This document shows positions 11,123 to 21,082 of a stretch of 64,000 bases of DNA, piece after piece; positions within the stretch are counted from its first letter, which is position 1; every line of letters starts with the position of its first letter. This DNA is from Batillaria attramentaria (Eukaryota > Mollusca > Gastropoda > Batillariidae), in NCBI GenBank assembly GCA_018292915.2, contig JACVVK020000037.1, positions 2,702,001 through 2,766,000 on the forward strand, in the 5' to 3' direction. A program made the position numbers and the translations under genes. The notes under the pieces are model-generated. The model saw nothing but the letters and a program-made list of their open reading frames with translations. It searched no databases and was not told where the DNA came from.

Positions 11123-11629
11123 CAGTGTTCCCTGTGATTCAAAAATACGACAGATTGGAAAGAGGCATTGTGACTTTCTCTCCATATATGTTTGGTAGTC
11201 TTTTATTGTAAATTTTGAGGGTCCATGGTCTTTTGGTATAAAAAGTCTGTAAGTAACTGAAGACCATTAATTGTTGATGTCCCCCCCCCCCCAAAGTATT
11301 CAAGTAAGAGAGATGTGTGTGTGTGTGAATTATAGAGTGTCAGCCATAGCGAATCGCCGAGGCGAGGTACCTGCACGCTTACGAAACAGACTTTTATGAC
11401 TGGACAAAAAGTGTCCCAGAGTCCGCGCGACCAAACACGTGCGTCCCCTGTGACGCATAAAATTTGAAAAATTTGTGTGTCAATTTAAGAGTTTCGTGTG
11501 TGCAAATAAACACACCTGTGCGTAATCGGGAGCACTACTCTCTCTCTCTCTCTCTCTCTTTGCTAGGTCTACGGTACGCCGGGCAGGTGAATTGTATCGC
11601 AGATATATAATAATATCCACCGTGGACTG

Positions 11630-11900
11630 TAGTCAATGTAGACTTGTCCAATGACATACAAAGCACACACCTCGTAGGTCTAGGTAGCGCTCTCAGCTTT
11701 ACTTAATCCCCTACTTTGAAACTGACCTGATTAAGCGCGTGTTTTTGGCTTTAGAGACGCCTTTGTTACTATTCTAAATGAAATGTATTGTAATGATATA
11801 ACAGGTAGCTGCTGCTTCCAACTTGTGTAGTCGTCTTCCGCTAAAACCCCTTGCCGAATTTTAGGGCAGCAACTCGTGCTAGCGCTGCAGATTCACCACA
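11630..11900 (+). repeat. Dispersed repeat, GCGCTCTCAGCTTTACTT family
   Basis: GACTTGTCCAATGACATACA, TAGGTAGCGCTCTCAGCTTT, TTAGAGACGCCTTTGTTACT; shared in inverse with 18280-18430 and in part with 7320-7510 and 5045-5100. Confidence 0.7.
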
Positions 11901-12040
11901 ATATTGTGGGCCAGCCTTCTAGTAGCACGTTTGGACGCTGCTTGCCTCCCTCCCCCCCCCCCCCCCCTCTTTCAGTCACGGTCTCCTCTTTTGAGGTGTA
12001 CGTTATCCCGTAGTTCAAACTATGTTTTATGTCTTCACAG

Positions 12041-12092
12041 GAAGCACCGGGCACGCCTTCCGGAAGTTCCAGTTCTGACGAAATTCAATATG
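12041..12092 (+). CDS. Nav channel E8: small I-II linker exon
   Basis: 52-nt exon after ATGTCTTCACAG (ends 12040), donor GTGAGG at 12093. Reads EAPGTPSGSSSSDEIQY, a Ser-rich linker. Phase 0 in, phase 1 out, which fits E7 and E9. Supported only by splice sites and phase; the linker is poorly conserved. Confidence 0.55.
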
Positions 12093-12415
12093 GTGAGGAA
12101 GATTCCCCAGCATGGCTTTGCTGAACCCCTGTATCATTTAGAAAATCCTGCTCACCCCCCCCCCCCCCCCCCCCCCCCCTTCCCCCGCACCTGCGGTCCT
12201 GCTTCTAATATAATGTTGATCAGCTAATCTGCATCGAGTGTGTCTTAGTATCTAGTTTGTTCTGAGTGGATCTAAAGCTTTCTTCCTTCAACTTGTCGTC
12301 AAGCAGAAAGACCTGTACAAAAGAAAAGTTTTAAAAAAGATATGATGTTTACGATACACTGGCCATACATTATTTACACATTATTTACTTTGGTGACGAC
12401 CTTAACTCTGTCATA

Positions 12416-12542
12416 GGGAGCCGGGTTGGAGCGTTGGACTTTCGGTGCTCGGGTCATGAGTTCGATTCTCGGCTGGGGCCAAAGTTTGTGCAGGGCTTTT
12501 TCTCGTTACCCCGTCTTTAATATCGCCCATACTCGGTGGGGG

Positions 12543-12546
<4 letters not shown>
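12416..12546 (+). repeat. tRNA-derived SINE with microsatellite tail
   Basis: GAGCCGGGTTGGAGCGTTGG, GAGTTCGATTCTCGGCTGGG; an 11-base deletion in box A. Followed by (CA)n. Confidence 0.75.
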
Positions 12547-12547
<1 letters not shown>

Positions 12548-12598
<51 letters not shown>

Positions 12599-12608
12599 GC
12601 GCGCGCGC
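12548..12608. repeat. (CA)n-(CG)n microsatellite after SINE
   Basis: Forms the tail of the SINE at 12416. Confidence 0.97.
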
Positions 12609-13639
12609 CGTTAACTCTCTACAATTCTTGCCTCCCAGGGTACTTTACATCGTTTTTCGGATATTTTTCTTCAAGTCACTTTTATGTGTTGTATTGTGTA
12701 CCAGTCCGGTCATGCTGCATATCGATCAGAAATGATTGCTCTTTCATACAATACTTAAGGGTTTGGCATACTTATGCTTGAGGTAAGCATAACGACCTTT
12801 GACTTTGTTGCTAAAAACAGATTTTTCAAGACAAAACAGGAAAAATGCTAAAACTCAGAGAGAAAAAATCCATGATATGAAGTTATGTAATTTTCCATAA
12901 AATACAACCTGTTTTGCAGCACATTTCCAAATTTGGCCCATTTATACAACATTCATAGGTGTTACAAACAGAGTAATTAACACCTGTCATCAATGTCATC
13001 AAAACAGGATCACTTGAATCAGATCATACTAAAACCCTCATAAAACTTTTCTTTCACCATACATATGTAATGAAATTTTGAGGCATTTGACCTCTGTTTA
13101 CTTCAGGCTCAGCTATCACTGATAAAACGCACTGTATGTATATAAACAGGTGTGAACATGTTAGAGCAGATGCGTTCACATTAGCCACTAGAATGGAAAT
13201 CCAGGACACACTTCCTATTTTCCTGAGAACACAGGTAAGTGTCATATGTCACTATCGGAGTCCTCAACCGAACTCATAGTGGGCACAAAACGGGTGTCGG
13301 TGAACAGTAAACAAACTTGGGAATTTCCAAGATGGCGGACGAAGGGAGCGTCGCAGTGTTGCTCTTTGTGATGCTTGTAAATAATTTTCTACGTCACAAA
13401 CTTGTACTGTTTTCGCATGTATGTCGCTTACGCGACGTTAAGCCCTAAAATCTCACTCACTCACTCGCATATACGTCATAAAACATCACTATTGTAATGA
13501 TCTACAGGCAAGGAAACACTTCTACAGGGAATTATTTTATCACAGTCAGCTCTTGTATGCATCGATCACGGGTGATCGAAATTCAAGGGAGAGAACTATT
13601 GAGACTTAAACTCCCAAACACCTTTTCACTCTGTGATAA

Positions 13640-13691
13640 GGGTGGAGGTGGGTGTTTGGGAGATTAACGTCCTTTTCCACCACGTGAGGGT
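13640..13691 (-). repeat. tRNA-derived SINE, 3' part, split by the LINE
   Basis: GGTGGGTGTTTGGGAGATTA and ACGTCCTTTTCCACCACG; the remainder lies at 17001-17136 on the other side of the LINE. Confidence 0.85.
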
Positions 13692-13696
13692 ACTTA

Positions 13697-14326
13697 CTAC
13701 TTAGGCCCTTGGCTCCACGTGGAGCATAGGCCATCGACAACCCTTCGCCATCGCACTCTGTTCTGGGCTAGTTTTGCCACTCCAGTCCAGTTGGTACCCT
13801 GCTTACATAGCTCTGCCTCAGTGTCCCGCCTCCAGCTGTTGCGAGGCCGGCCTCTCTTCCTTTTCCCCTGCGGGTTCCATGTCAGGGCTTGGCGTGTGGT
13901 GCTGGATGCTGGCTTCCTGATGGTGTGTCCAATCCAGCCCCACTTCCTCCGCAGGATCTGCTTGGCCACTGGTTCCTGCCCCGCTCGCTCCCACAGCTCT
14001 TCATTCCGGATCTTCTCTGGCCATCGGATGTTGAAGATGCGCCTCAGACAGGTGTTGAGAAATGTCTGGATCTTCTGCTGCATCGTCTTCGTTGTCCTCC
14101 ATGTTTCGCATCCGTAGAGCAGAACTGACTTCACGTTGGAGTTGAAGATGCGTAGTTTGGTTCTTATGCTGACAACTTTGGATGCCCAGACGTTCTTCAG
14201 CATGACCATTGCTGCCCTTGCCTTGCCGATTCTGGCTGTGACGTCTCGGTCTGTGCCTCCCTGTCCATCAACCACACTCCCCAGGTAAACAAACAAAAGA
14301 CTCCACCTCCCTGATGGGCTCTCCAC
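13697..14326 (-). pseudogene. LINE ORF 3' part, out of frame with the main ORF
   Basis: Continues the RT C-terminal domain (FVYLGSVVDGQGG ... LYGCETWRTTKTMQQKIQTF ... GWIGHTIRKP ... KRKRGRPRNSWRR) to the stop at 13697. It would be fused to the upstream ORF but for the 4-bp insertion. Confidence 0.85.
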
Positions 14327-16709
14327 CGACTGTGACTGGTGTGTTGGCAGTGGTGTTGATCTTCATCAGCTCGGTTTTCTTCCTGTTGATCTTGAGCCCT
14401 GTTCCGGCTGATGTGGCTTCCAGGCGCGTAGTCTTGTCCTGCATCTGGCTGTGGCTGTGAGACAGGAGCGCCAGGTCGTCCGCGAAGTCGAGGTCATCCA
14501 GCTGCGTCCAGAGTGTCCACTGTATCCCGTTTTTCCTGCCTGCTGTAGTGGTCTTCATGATCCAGTCGATGACCAGGAGGAAGAGAAACGGGGACAACAG
14601 GCATCCCTGGCGGACTCCGGTCTTCACCTCGAAGCTTTCTGACAACTGGCCAGCATGGGCAATGCTGCAGCTCATGTCTTGGTAGGTGCACTGGATCAGG
14701 GAGATGATCTTCCCGGGAACTCCATAGTGCCTTAGCAGCTTCCACAGTGCCTCTCTGTCTACACTGTCAAAAGCCTTCTCGTAGTCTATGAAGTTGATGT
14801 AGAGAGGGGAGTTCCACTCCAGTGACTGCTCCACAATGATGCGTAGGCTGGCAATCTGGTCAGCGCAGGACCTGTTCCTGCGAAAGCCCGCCTGCTGGTC
14901 TCGGAGCATGGGGTCGACTGCCTCCCTCATCCTCTCCAGTAGAATTCTGTTGAGAACCTTGCCTGGCACTGACAGGAGCATGATCCCTCGGTAGTTGCTG
15001 CAGTCCCTGAGGTCCCCTTTCTTTGGCAGCTTGATGACGATCCCTTCTTTCCACTGGGCTGGCACCTCTTCCTTCTCCCAGATCTTGCTGAATAGGCTGT
15101 GCAGCATGTTGACGGCTGTCTCTGTGTCTGCTTTGATGGCTTCTGCTGGTATCTCGTCCGGCCCTGCAGCTTTCCCATTTCTCAGTGTCATGATGGCTTT
15201 CCTGATCTCCGCCTTAGAGGGCTTGTCGCAGTTGATGGGTAGTTCTGTCTCTGCTGGTGGGATGTCTGGTGGTGTTTCAGGGATGGGGCGATTTAACAGC
15301 TCCCTGAAGTGTTCTGCCCATCGCTTCAGCTGTTCCTCAGTTGTTGTCAGTGGGTGCCCGTTCTTGTCCTTCACTGGTTTGTCTGTCTGCTGAAATTTGC
15401 CCGCGAGCTTCTTGGTCACCTGGTACAGGTCTTTTAGATTCCCTTGTCGGGCTGCTTCCTCTGCTTGACTGGCCAGGTTGTCGATGTAGTCCCTCTTGTC
15501 CTTCCTGGTGCTCCTCTTCACTTCTCTGTCAGCTGCTGTGTATTCCTCTTGTGCCTTTGCCTTAGCTCTTCTTGTTCGGCTTGTGTTCAGTGCAGTTTTC
15601 TTCTCTTTCCTAACTTCCAGCTTCTGGATGGTATCAGCAGAGATCCATTCCTTATGTTGGGTCTTTCTCTTGCCAAGGACCTCTTCGCATGTGTCGTGCC
15701 AAAGTTTCTTGCTGTGTTCCCAGTGTGTCTCGATGTCCATTTCACTGTCTTCTATCAGGTCTTGCAGTGGCCGGAACCTGTTGGAAAGGCTGATCCGGAA
15801 TGCTGCTTGTGTGTCTGTGTTCCTGAGAAGTCCAACGTTGTACCTGGTCCGTGTGCTGTTGGCGTTGGTGTGCCTCTTAAGCCGAAGTCTCAATGTTGTT
15901 GCAAGAAGGTGGTGGTCTGATGATACATCGGCACCCCTCATCACGCGCACATCCCGCCACGATCTCCTGAACTTCCGGCTGATGCAGATGTGATCAATCT
16001 GGTTCTCCGTGACATGGTCTGGCGATCTCCATGTGGCCTTGTGGATGCGCTTGTGTGGGAAGATGCTGCCTCCTATCACTAGCTGGTTCAGGGCACAAAA
16101 GTTTGCAAAGCGCTCGCCATTTTCGTTCATCTGTCCCAGTCCGTGTGTTCCCATGGTGTCCTCGTAGCCTGTGTTGTCTGATCCAATCTTGGCGTTGAAG
16201 TCTCCCATCAGTATGGTCCTGTCCTTGGCTCCTCCTCTATCTATCACTGTCTGCAGTTGTTGGTAGAAGTCATCTTTTTTCTCCTCTTCCGCATCATTGG
16301 TGGGAGCGTAGCACTGGATGATGTTCAGCTTGATGTCTTTTTTCTTGGTGATGAATTTGGCTGTGATGATGCGGGAGTTGACAGGTTCCCAGCCGATGAG
16401 TGCCCGCTGTGCCTCCGGTGCCAGCATCAGGGCCACGCCCTCAGTGTGGGGGGCTCCATCCTCTGTGTGTCCAGAGTACAGCAATTGCTCTCCCGATGAA
16501 AATCTCAGCTGTCCTGTCTGTAGCCACCTTGTCTCACTCAGTCCCAGTACTCCTATCTTGTAGTTCTTCATCTCTCTTGCTACTTGTATGGTCCTTCCTA
16601 CTTCATACATTGTCCTGATGTTCCATGTGGCTACTCTCGTTGTTGTCCTGGGTGTTAGAAGGGGGGTCGGCCTTGCAGCTTCCTTTCGGCTTTCACTGCA
16701 ATGCGTCAT
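14268..16709 (-). CDS. LINE ORF: endonuclease-reverse transcriptase
   Basis: 813-codon frame from ATG at 16707-16709. Order: short Pro/Thr-rich start, endonuclease domain of about residues 25-285 with Asp/Asn in GDFNAK and the terminal SDHH, a basic linker, then RT of about residues 480-790 with FADD. It nicks target DNA and primes reverse transcription of its own RNA. It ends early at a TGA caused by the 4-bp slip. Confidence 0.9.
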   Translation of the reverse strand: MTHCSESRKEAARPTPLLTPRTTTRVATWNIRTMYEVGRTIQVAREMKNYKIGVLGLSETRWLQTGQLRFSSGEQLLYSGHTEDGAPHTEGVALMLAPEAQRALIGWEPVNSRIITAKFITKKKDIKLNIIQCYAPTNDAEEEKKDDFYQQLQTVIDRGGAKDRTILMGDFNAKIGSDNTGYEDTMGTHGLGQMNENGERFANFCALNQLVIGGSIFPHKRIHKATWRSPDHVTENQIDHICISRKFRRSWRDVRVMRGADVSSDHHLLATTLRLRLKRHTNANSTRTRYNVGLLRNTDTQAAFRISLSNRFRPLQDLIEDSEMDIETHWEHSKKLWHDTCEEVLGKRKTQHKEWISADTIQKLEVRKEKKTALNTSRTRRAKAKAQEEYTAADREVKRSTRKDKRDYIDNLASQAEEAARQGNLKDLYQVTKKLAGKFQQTDKPVKDKNGHPLTTTEEQLKRWAEHFRELLNRPIPETPPDIPPAETELPINCDKPSKAEIRKAIMTLRNGKAAGPDEIPAEAIKADTETAVNMLHSLFSKIWEKEEVPAQWKEGIVIKLPKKGDLRDCSNYRGIMLLSVPGKVLNRILLERMREAVDPMLRDQQAGFRRNRSCADQIASLRIIVEQSLEWNSPLYINFIDYEKAFDSVDREALWKLLRHYGVPGKIISLIQCTYQDMSCSIAHAGQLSESFEVKTGVRQGCLLSPFLFLLVIDWIMKTTTAGRKNGIQWTLWTQLDDLDFADDLALLSHSHSQMQDKTTRLEATSAGTGLKINRKKTELMKINTTANTPVTVGGEPIREVESFVCLPGECG

Positions 16710-17000
16710 AGGTCTCCGGGATGGAGACCCTTCCTCGCCCAGGTGAATGTCTCGGTTTGTTGCTGTCGATGCTTTTGTAACTTAGTGTTTTTTACAGGTA
16801 GGGCTGTTAACCCTACGCAAACCCGTTTAGCCTCTTGGAGAGGTGGTCCACATTCGTCTGACCTCTACCCTTCGACCTGTCCCAGCTTGGGTGACCCTGC
16901 CAGGAGCATGTGCTCCTGCTGGCATAGTTCCCTGGGTCATTGAGGTACACAAGCCACTACCCCACGACAAGGGGTGGACCATGTAGGGACCACGTGAGGG

Positions 17001-17136
17001 TGATATCAAAGAAATACGGGGCAACGAGAAAAAAAAAATTATGCCATCACAAATATTTGGTCCCCGCCGGGATTCGAACTCACGACCCGAGCACTGAAAG
17101 TCTAACGCTCTACCGTTAGGCTATCCCGGCTCCCCC
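17001..17136 (-). repeat. tRNA-derived SINE, 5' part, split by the LINE
   Basis: TGATATCAAAGAAATACGGG, then GGGATTCGAACTCACGACCC (box B, inverse) and TAGGCTATCCCGGCTCCCC. Confidence 0.85.
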
Positions 17137-17173
17137 TCTGTGATTATGTTTGCCGTTTTTTCCATTTCCATAG

Positions 17174-17355
17174 TCTGCCACACTTTCCGATTGATTTTAG
17201 GGTCTGCGTTGAGGGCTTTTAGTCGTCGAGTGGTTGCGGCTCCGGCTTTCGATCTTTTCATCATTGTCAGTATTATTCTCAACACCGTGGTCCTGGCTGT
17301 CAGACATCACAACCAGCCAGCATATATGTCGGAAATTCTCAAAACCGCTAATTTG
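17174..17355 (+). CDS. Nav channel E9: pre-S1 and DII S1
   Basis: Acceptor TTTCCATAG ending 17173, donor GTAAG at 17356. Encodes CHTFRLILGSALRAF and DII S1 (FDLFIIVSIILNTVVLAVRHH, family [21 protein letters not shown]). Phase 1 in, phase 0 out. A second acceptor (TTGATTTTAG, ending at about 17200) is phase-compatible too and would shorten the exon; the first has the better pyrimidine tract. Confidence 0.85.
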
Positions 17356-17389
17356 GTAAGTTTATGCAACGCTCCGGGCATGATACAGA

Positions 17390-17665
17390 TATCTCTTATA
17401 CGCCCATGCAAAAATCGCAATTTTTTTTTTTTTTTTTTTTTGGGGGGGGGGGGGGGGGATATTTAGATACCGAGGAGCCACTTCAGGCCACTACGCAATC
17501 TGCAGCGGTCTCGCGCCCAGCGGGGGAAGACCCACGGTCTTGTGTAATAGTGGCTCGACGTGGCTCGTACTGGTGTGCAGTGGCTTGTTCTTTCTATCAT
17601 GGGCGTATCATAATTATAGTGGGCAGGGGGTGGTCGAACCCAGGCTCTTAAGAGACATAGTGCGT
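17390..17665 (+). repeat. AGTGGCTTGAAGTGGCTC repeat family, copy 2
   Basis: AGGAGCCACTTCAGGCCACT, AATCTGCAGCGGTCTCGCGC, TCGTACTGGTGTGCAGTGGC; T-run and G-run inside. Confidence 0.75.
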
Positions 17666-17862
17666 TTGATAATTCGGGTCGCCAATAACTTTTTATGGAG
17701 CCATTTTCTTATACCTATCAAAGAGAAAAAGTTGATCCTGGGCTTGACATAAAATACATTGTCACTAGGCCAAAATGAACTTTTTCTATTTTATTGGTAG
17801 ACAAAAGTGGCTCCATAAAGAGGTTATCTCCGGTACTCGTTGGCGACTGAATTACCAAATGC
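17660..17862. mobile_element. Short palindromic MITE of the GGCGATAACTTTT family
   Basis: TTTGATAATTCGGGTCGCCA at the left, TTGGCGACTGAATTACCAAA at the right; the arms match over about 70 bp (GAGCCATTTTCTTATACC versus the inverse). It sits inside the intron between E9 and E10. Confidence 0.75.
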
Positions 17863-18028
17863 GGTATAACGGGCGGACCAATGACAATGTCCAACTCAAA
17901 CATTACTGCTTTACAATGGTAGATTATGGCACTGGACGCAATTGTGCCTGTGGGGTGATTTTACACTATCCTTAATAAAATTGAGTGTTGTGGAAGCTGT
18001 TCTGGATTTCAGGTGCACGAAAATGACT

Positions 18029-18060
18029 CTGTGCGTGCGTGCGTGCGTGTGTGTGTGTGC
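18029..18060 (+). repeat. (TGCG)n/(TG)n tract at the E10 acceptor
   Basis: GTGCGTGCGTGCGTGTGTGT ending in GTGCAG at 18062; it takes the place of the pyrimidine tract. Confidence 0.95.
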
Positions 18061-18062
18061 AG

Positions 18063-18235
18063 GTCGCCACAATTATCTTTGCTCTGGAGGCTTCGTTCAA
18101 AATCATAGCGTTCGGGAAACTGTACTTTAGCAATGGATGGAACATCTTCGATTTTGGTGATCATCCTTGTTTCCATTCTGGAAATCGCCGTAGAGGATCT
18201 TTACAGTCTTGCCGTTCATAAGGAGCTACAGACTG
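18063..18235 (+). CDS. Nav channel E10: DII S2-S3, frameshifted
   Basis: Acceptor is the end of a TG repeat (...GTGTGTGCAG, ends 18062). Encodes S2 (ATIIFALEASFKIIAFGKL) and GWNIFDF. The S3 continuation VIILVSILEIAVEDLYS is in the +1 frame: one extra G at 18156-18157 breaks the frame, and without it the distance from FD to the conserved S3 Glu equals the family's. As written the frame runs to a stop near 18221. The donor G|GTAATT at 18236 would give phase 1, which does not fit E11 (phase 0). S4 arginines are not seen. Confidence 0.75.
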
Positions 18236-18279
18236 GTAATTCTTTCCAAAAAAAAAAAAAAAAATGTGCAAATAGGAAC

Positions 18280-18430
18280 AAAGGCGTCGCTAAAGCCGAA
18301 AACATGCGCTCAATCAGGTCAATTTGAAAGTAGGGGAAGTAAGTAAAGCTGAGAGCGCTACCTAGATCTAGGAGATGTGTGCTCTGTATGCCATTGGACA
18401 AGTGAAGCCTTGCCTTATATTGGCTACAAG
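18280..18430 (-). repeat. Dispersed repeat, GCGCTCTCAGCTTTACTT family, inverse copy
   Basis: AGGCGTCGCTAAAGCCGAAA, GCTGAGAGCGCTACCTAGAT, GCCATTGGACAAGTGAAGCC. Confidence 0.7.
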
Positions 18431-18440
18431 CCACAGTGGA

Positions 18441-19660
18441 GGTGGGGGGGGGGGGGGGTCTACCACCCTACCGCTGAAACTAGTCCGGGAGGTTAATGAA
18501 AAATCGTTACACCGCCAGGACTAAAAGCAACATTTTTTTTTCCTGGTAATTCTTTAGCACATTTTAATGAAATTTATCCGTGGCCTCCGCAGATTTAAGC
18601 TCAGGGTCGACGTCACGTGACATTTTCTCCATTTGTACAAAACGTAACTGACAGTTTGCGCGACATACGCCTTACTGCACACAAAATACCTGTAATTTTA
18701 AGAAGTTTCAAAGGGAGACTGATGCTTTTGTAACAGCGAAACATGAAACCCTTATCCTAGACAAGAAAAAAGAAAAAAGAAAAAAAAAAAAGTCTGAATA
18801 TGGGTCTGCGTCACTAACGTGGCATCTTGTCAAATCTCATGGCGTGTCGACGACAACAAGCACCACAAACCGCTTTACTGCACACAAAATGCCTGCAATT
18901 TTCAGCAGTTCAATGCAAGACTGGTGCTCTAAATAAAGATAAACCCTGATGGCTTATTCTAACCGAGAAGGAACACGAAAATGAGAAATCTGTAAATTGC
19001 TGAGAAGTGATTACACTGCTATTCCGCAACAGTTTAGTCAAGTTGCAGGTGGCTAGGCTTAGGACAAGCTTATCCCCGTCACATATACCGTCCTTACACG
19101 TAAGAAAAAATAAAGGTTAAAGGTGCAGAGCTAAAAATCATACCAAACAACAATGTCATTTAAATGTGACATCATGCTGTACAACAACAGCGAGGAGGGG
19201 GGGGGGGGGTAGCAATGGGCTCCAGAGTCTCACCAGAAGCAAATAAAGGCGACTAAAAGGGACAGAAACCACTTAACTTTCACAAAGGACGGCACAGGTC
19301 AACGTTTCGGCTTTCGCCTTCCTCAGGACACAAACAAATGGGACATAACTTCAACAAACAAAAAAAAATAACTCTGCGGGCGTACTGACACAGTTCTGGT
19401 CCTTTTCTCGCCCACCGTTTCATTTCATTTCATTTTTTCCCCGCGCCGTGTGTCAGTACGTCCGCAGAGTTACCTTTTTCTTTTTTTTCTGCCTGTACAC
19501 ACTGACCAACTTCAGGCTAGTTCAGCAGTGTGTGTGTGTGTGTGTGCGTGTGTGCGCGCGTGCGCTTGCGCTCGTGTGTGTATCTGCGTGCGTGTGCGCT
19601 TCTCTGTGTGTATCATTAACTTCTGATGATAGGGATATATCTTGAGATGCCTTTTCTTTG
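18441..19660. other. Intron between E10 and E11
   Basis: Searched for an exon carrying DII S4 arginines; none with a fitting frame, acceptor and donor. Holds short G- and A-runs, an inverted pair AACTCTGCGGGCGTACTGAC (19369) / GTCAGTACGTCCGCAGAGTT (19452) and a (TG)/(CG) repeat near 19530-19610. Confidence 0.5.
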
Positions 19661-19666
19661 TCCTAG

Positions 19667-19860
19667 TTGTGGTTGTTTAAGCTTGCCAGCGAATGGACGA
19701 CGATGCAAATTCTACTGAAAATCACGTTCAGCACCTTTGGCACCCTGGGCAACCTGGCTTTCGTTGTTGGCGTTCTGAACTACACTATCGCTGACGTTGG
19801 GTTGAAACTACTCAGCCCGTATTACAACAACTTTGATTTCCAGAACAGTGAAGGAGAAAG
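19667..19860 (+). CDS. Nav channel E11: end of DII S4, S5, turret
   Basis: Acceptor TTTGTCCTAG ending 19666; the in-frame codon just upstream is TAG, so the exon cannot extend left. Encodes LFKLASEWTTMQILLKITF (family VFKLAKSWPTLNMLIKII), S5 (LGNLAFVVGVLNYTIADVGL) and turret sequence. Donor GTTAGT at 19861, phase 2. The gap between this exon and E10 is where the DII gating-charge segment should be. Confidence 0.9.
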
Positions 19861-19904
19861 GTTAGTAATCGCGGCCTGCCTTGTCAGGCTTGTATGCGAA
19901 AGAA

Positions 19905-20275
19905 TGCACGAGGTTTCATAATGCCTATATGCCTCAGGCATCCTAGTCACCCCCAAAAATGCTTCAATCTAAAAACTAAAATTACCATGCACAGACCATT
20001 CAAGGGCACGCACCTGACAGGAGTTAACGACATCTGAATGTCTCCTTTCCACCCAGGCCTCACTTGAGTAATGCTAGTCTATTTCCTGTTTAGGCCTGAA
20101 AGCTGCTCAGCCAAATACGCTCGCGTCGCTGTTGCCTCTCTCCAGCGCAACAAGTCCCAGCTTCACTGGCAGCTTGCCTCTTGTTTCGGCCCCCTGACAT
20201 GCATCTCGGCCTACAAAATACAAAATTCACGAAAATCACGCTTTTGCATGACAACAATGGCACACTCGCCAAACA
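19905..20275 (+). repeat. Intronic segment duplicated at 22496-22812, copy 1
   Basis: GCCTCAGGCATCCTAGTCA, CAGACCATTCAAGGGCACGC, CAGCTTCACTGGCAGCTTGC occur in the same order in both places. It begins 45 bp after exon E11. Confidence 0.8.
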
Positions 20276-20404
20276 GGTTTCCCCAAATAAACACCAAAGA
20301 TGACCGCACGGTCAGATTGTGTCCTCAAGCTTCTATCGTTCATAACTGGCACTGTAATAAGCAAATTAGAACTCAGCTAGACGTAACAATCCCCCCATTA
20401 CACC

Positions 20405-20600
20405 TGAGGACAAGGGGATTCGGTCTAGTGATTAAGGTATCCGACTTCGGATCCGGAGCCGCCCACCCGGTTCGATTTCCTGATGGGCAGGAATTTGGGT
20501 GGATATTACCTTTCCAAGTCGAGTCAAAATCACGTGCAGGCTTGTTTACGGTACCTGTCCTGCCCTCGTGTACACATGCATGCACAAATATCAAGTGTTC
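20405..20600 (+). repeat. tRNA-like repeat, separate family
   Basis: GGATTCGGTCTAGTGATTAA and GGTTCGATTTCCTGATGGGC look like boxes A and B, followed by TACCTTTCCAAGTCGAGTCA. It does not fold into a plausible full tRNA by eye. Confidence 0.5.
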
Positions 20601-20815
20601 ACGCTAAAAATCCCATGTCCATATTTCGGAGAAGATTATGCTGAGGCCGGCGGCGTGGAACACAAAAACTGTCGCACGCGCCAGAGTGAATAGCAGGGTG
20701 AAGGTTTACACAGAAAGTGGTAGGCTTTCACTGCTTCGTCCTCCAGCTTGGCGGCACCATGAGCATTTCAGAAAAGGTGAAATGCACGTGGTATAGACAG
20801 CTTACATGATTACTT

Positions 20816-20918
20816 CCCGTGGGTTACGGCGAAAAACACCACTCGACGGTTCTTTTCTTTTGGCGTAGCTACTCCAAAAATTGAATCGCCAAGTGGTGCT
20901 TTTCGCCGTAATCCACTC
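20816..20918. mobile_element. Small fold-back element
   Basis: GTGGGTTACGGCGAAAAACA at 20819 pairs with GCTTTTCGCCGTAATCCAC ending about 20915. Confidence 0.65.
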
Positions 20919-21082
20919 GAACTAATAATGTAGTAAAACAGATGTGAACCTGTGCCCTCAAAAACAAAGAAATGATTTAATCCATTGATCAGTGTACTTA
21001 GCACAACTCAACGCTGTGGCAACGAGAGAGAAGTGGTTGTACTGGAAGAATTGCCTAGTAAAGACATGTCTGTGATTCACGA

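Larger units (their letters stand above)
13692..17000 (-). mobile_element. Nearly complete non-LTR retrotransposon (APE endonuclease + RT)
   Basis: The minus-strand ORF from 16709 encodes an APE-type endonuclease (ATWNIRTMYEVGR, GDFNAKIG, SDHHLL) and a reverse transcriptase (FIDYEKAFDSVD, TGVRQGCLLSPFLF, LDFADDLALL), then the C-terminal region YLGSVVDGQGGTDRDV ... RRIFNIRWPEKIRNEELWER. The frame breaks near 14288 by a 4-bp slip (TTTGTTTGTT for TTTGTT). The 5' UTR (about 16710-16988) and the 3' end near 13692 are present. It reads like an RTE/Proto2-type LINE (clade by recall). A 13-bp target duplication ACCACGTGAGGGT flanks it at 13679-13691 and 16989-17001. Confidence 0.92.

Noticed and set aside
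14995..16563. Plus-strand ORFs opposite the LINE
   Set aside because: They are shadows of the minus-strand endonuclease/RT frame; no homology or start context.
19049..19099. Splice-site-bounded 51-nt segment as a missing DII S4 exon
   Set aside because: Length is 3n, not 3n+2, and the phase-1 reading meets TAG at once.
20071..20607. 178-codon plus ORF
   Set aside because: Spans a duplicated intronic segment and a tRNA-like repeat; no conserved motif.
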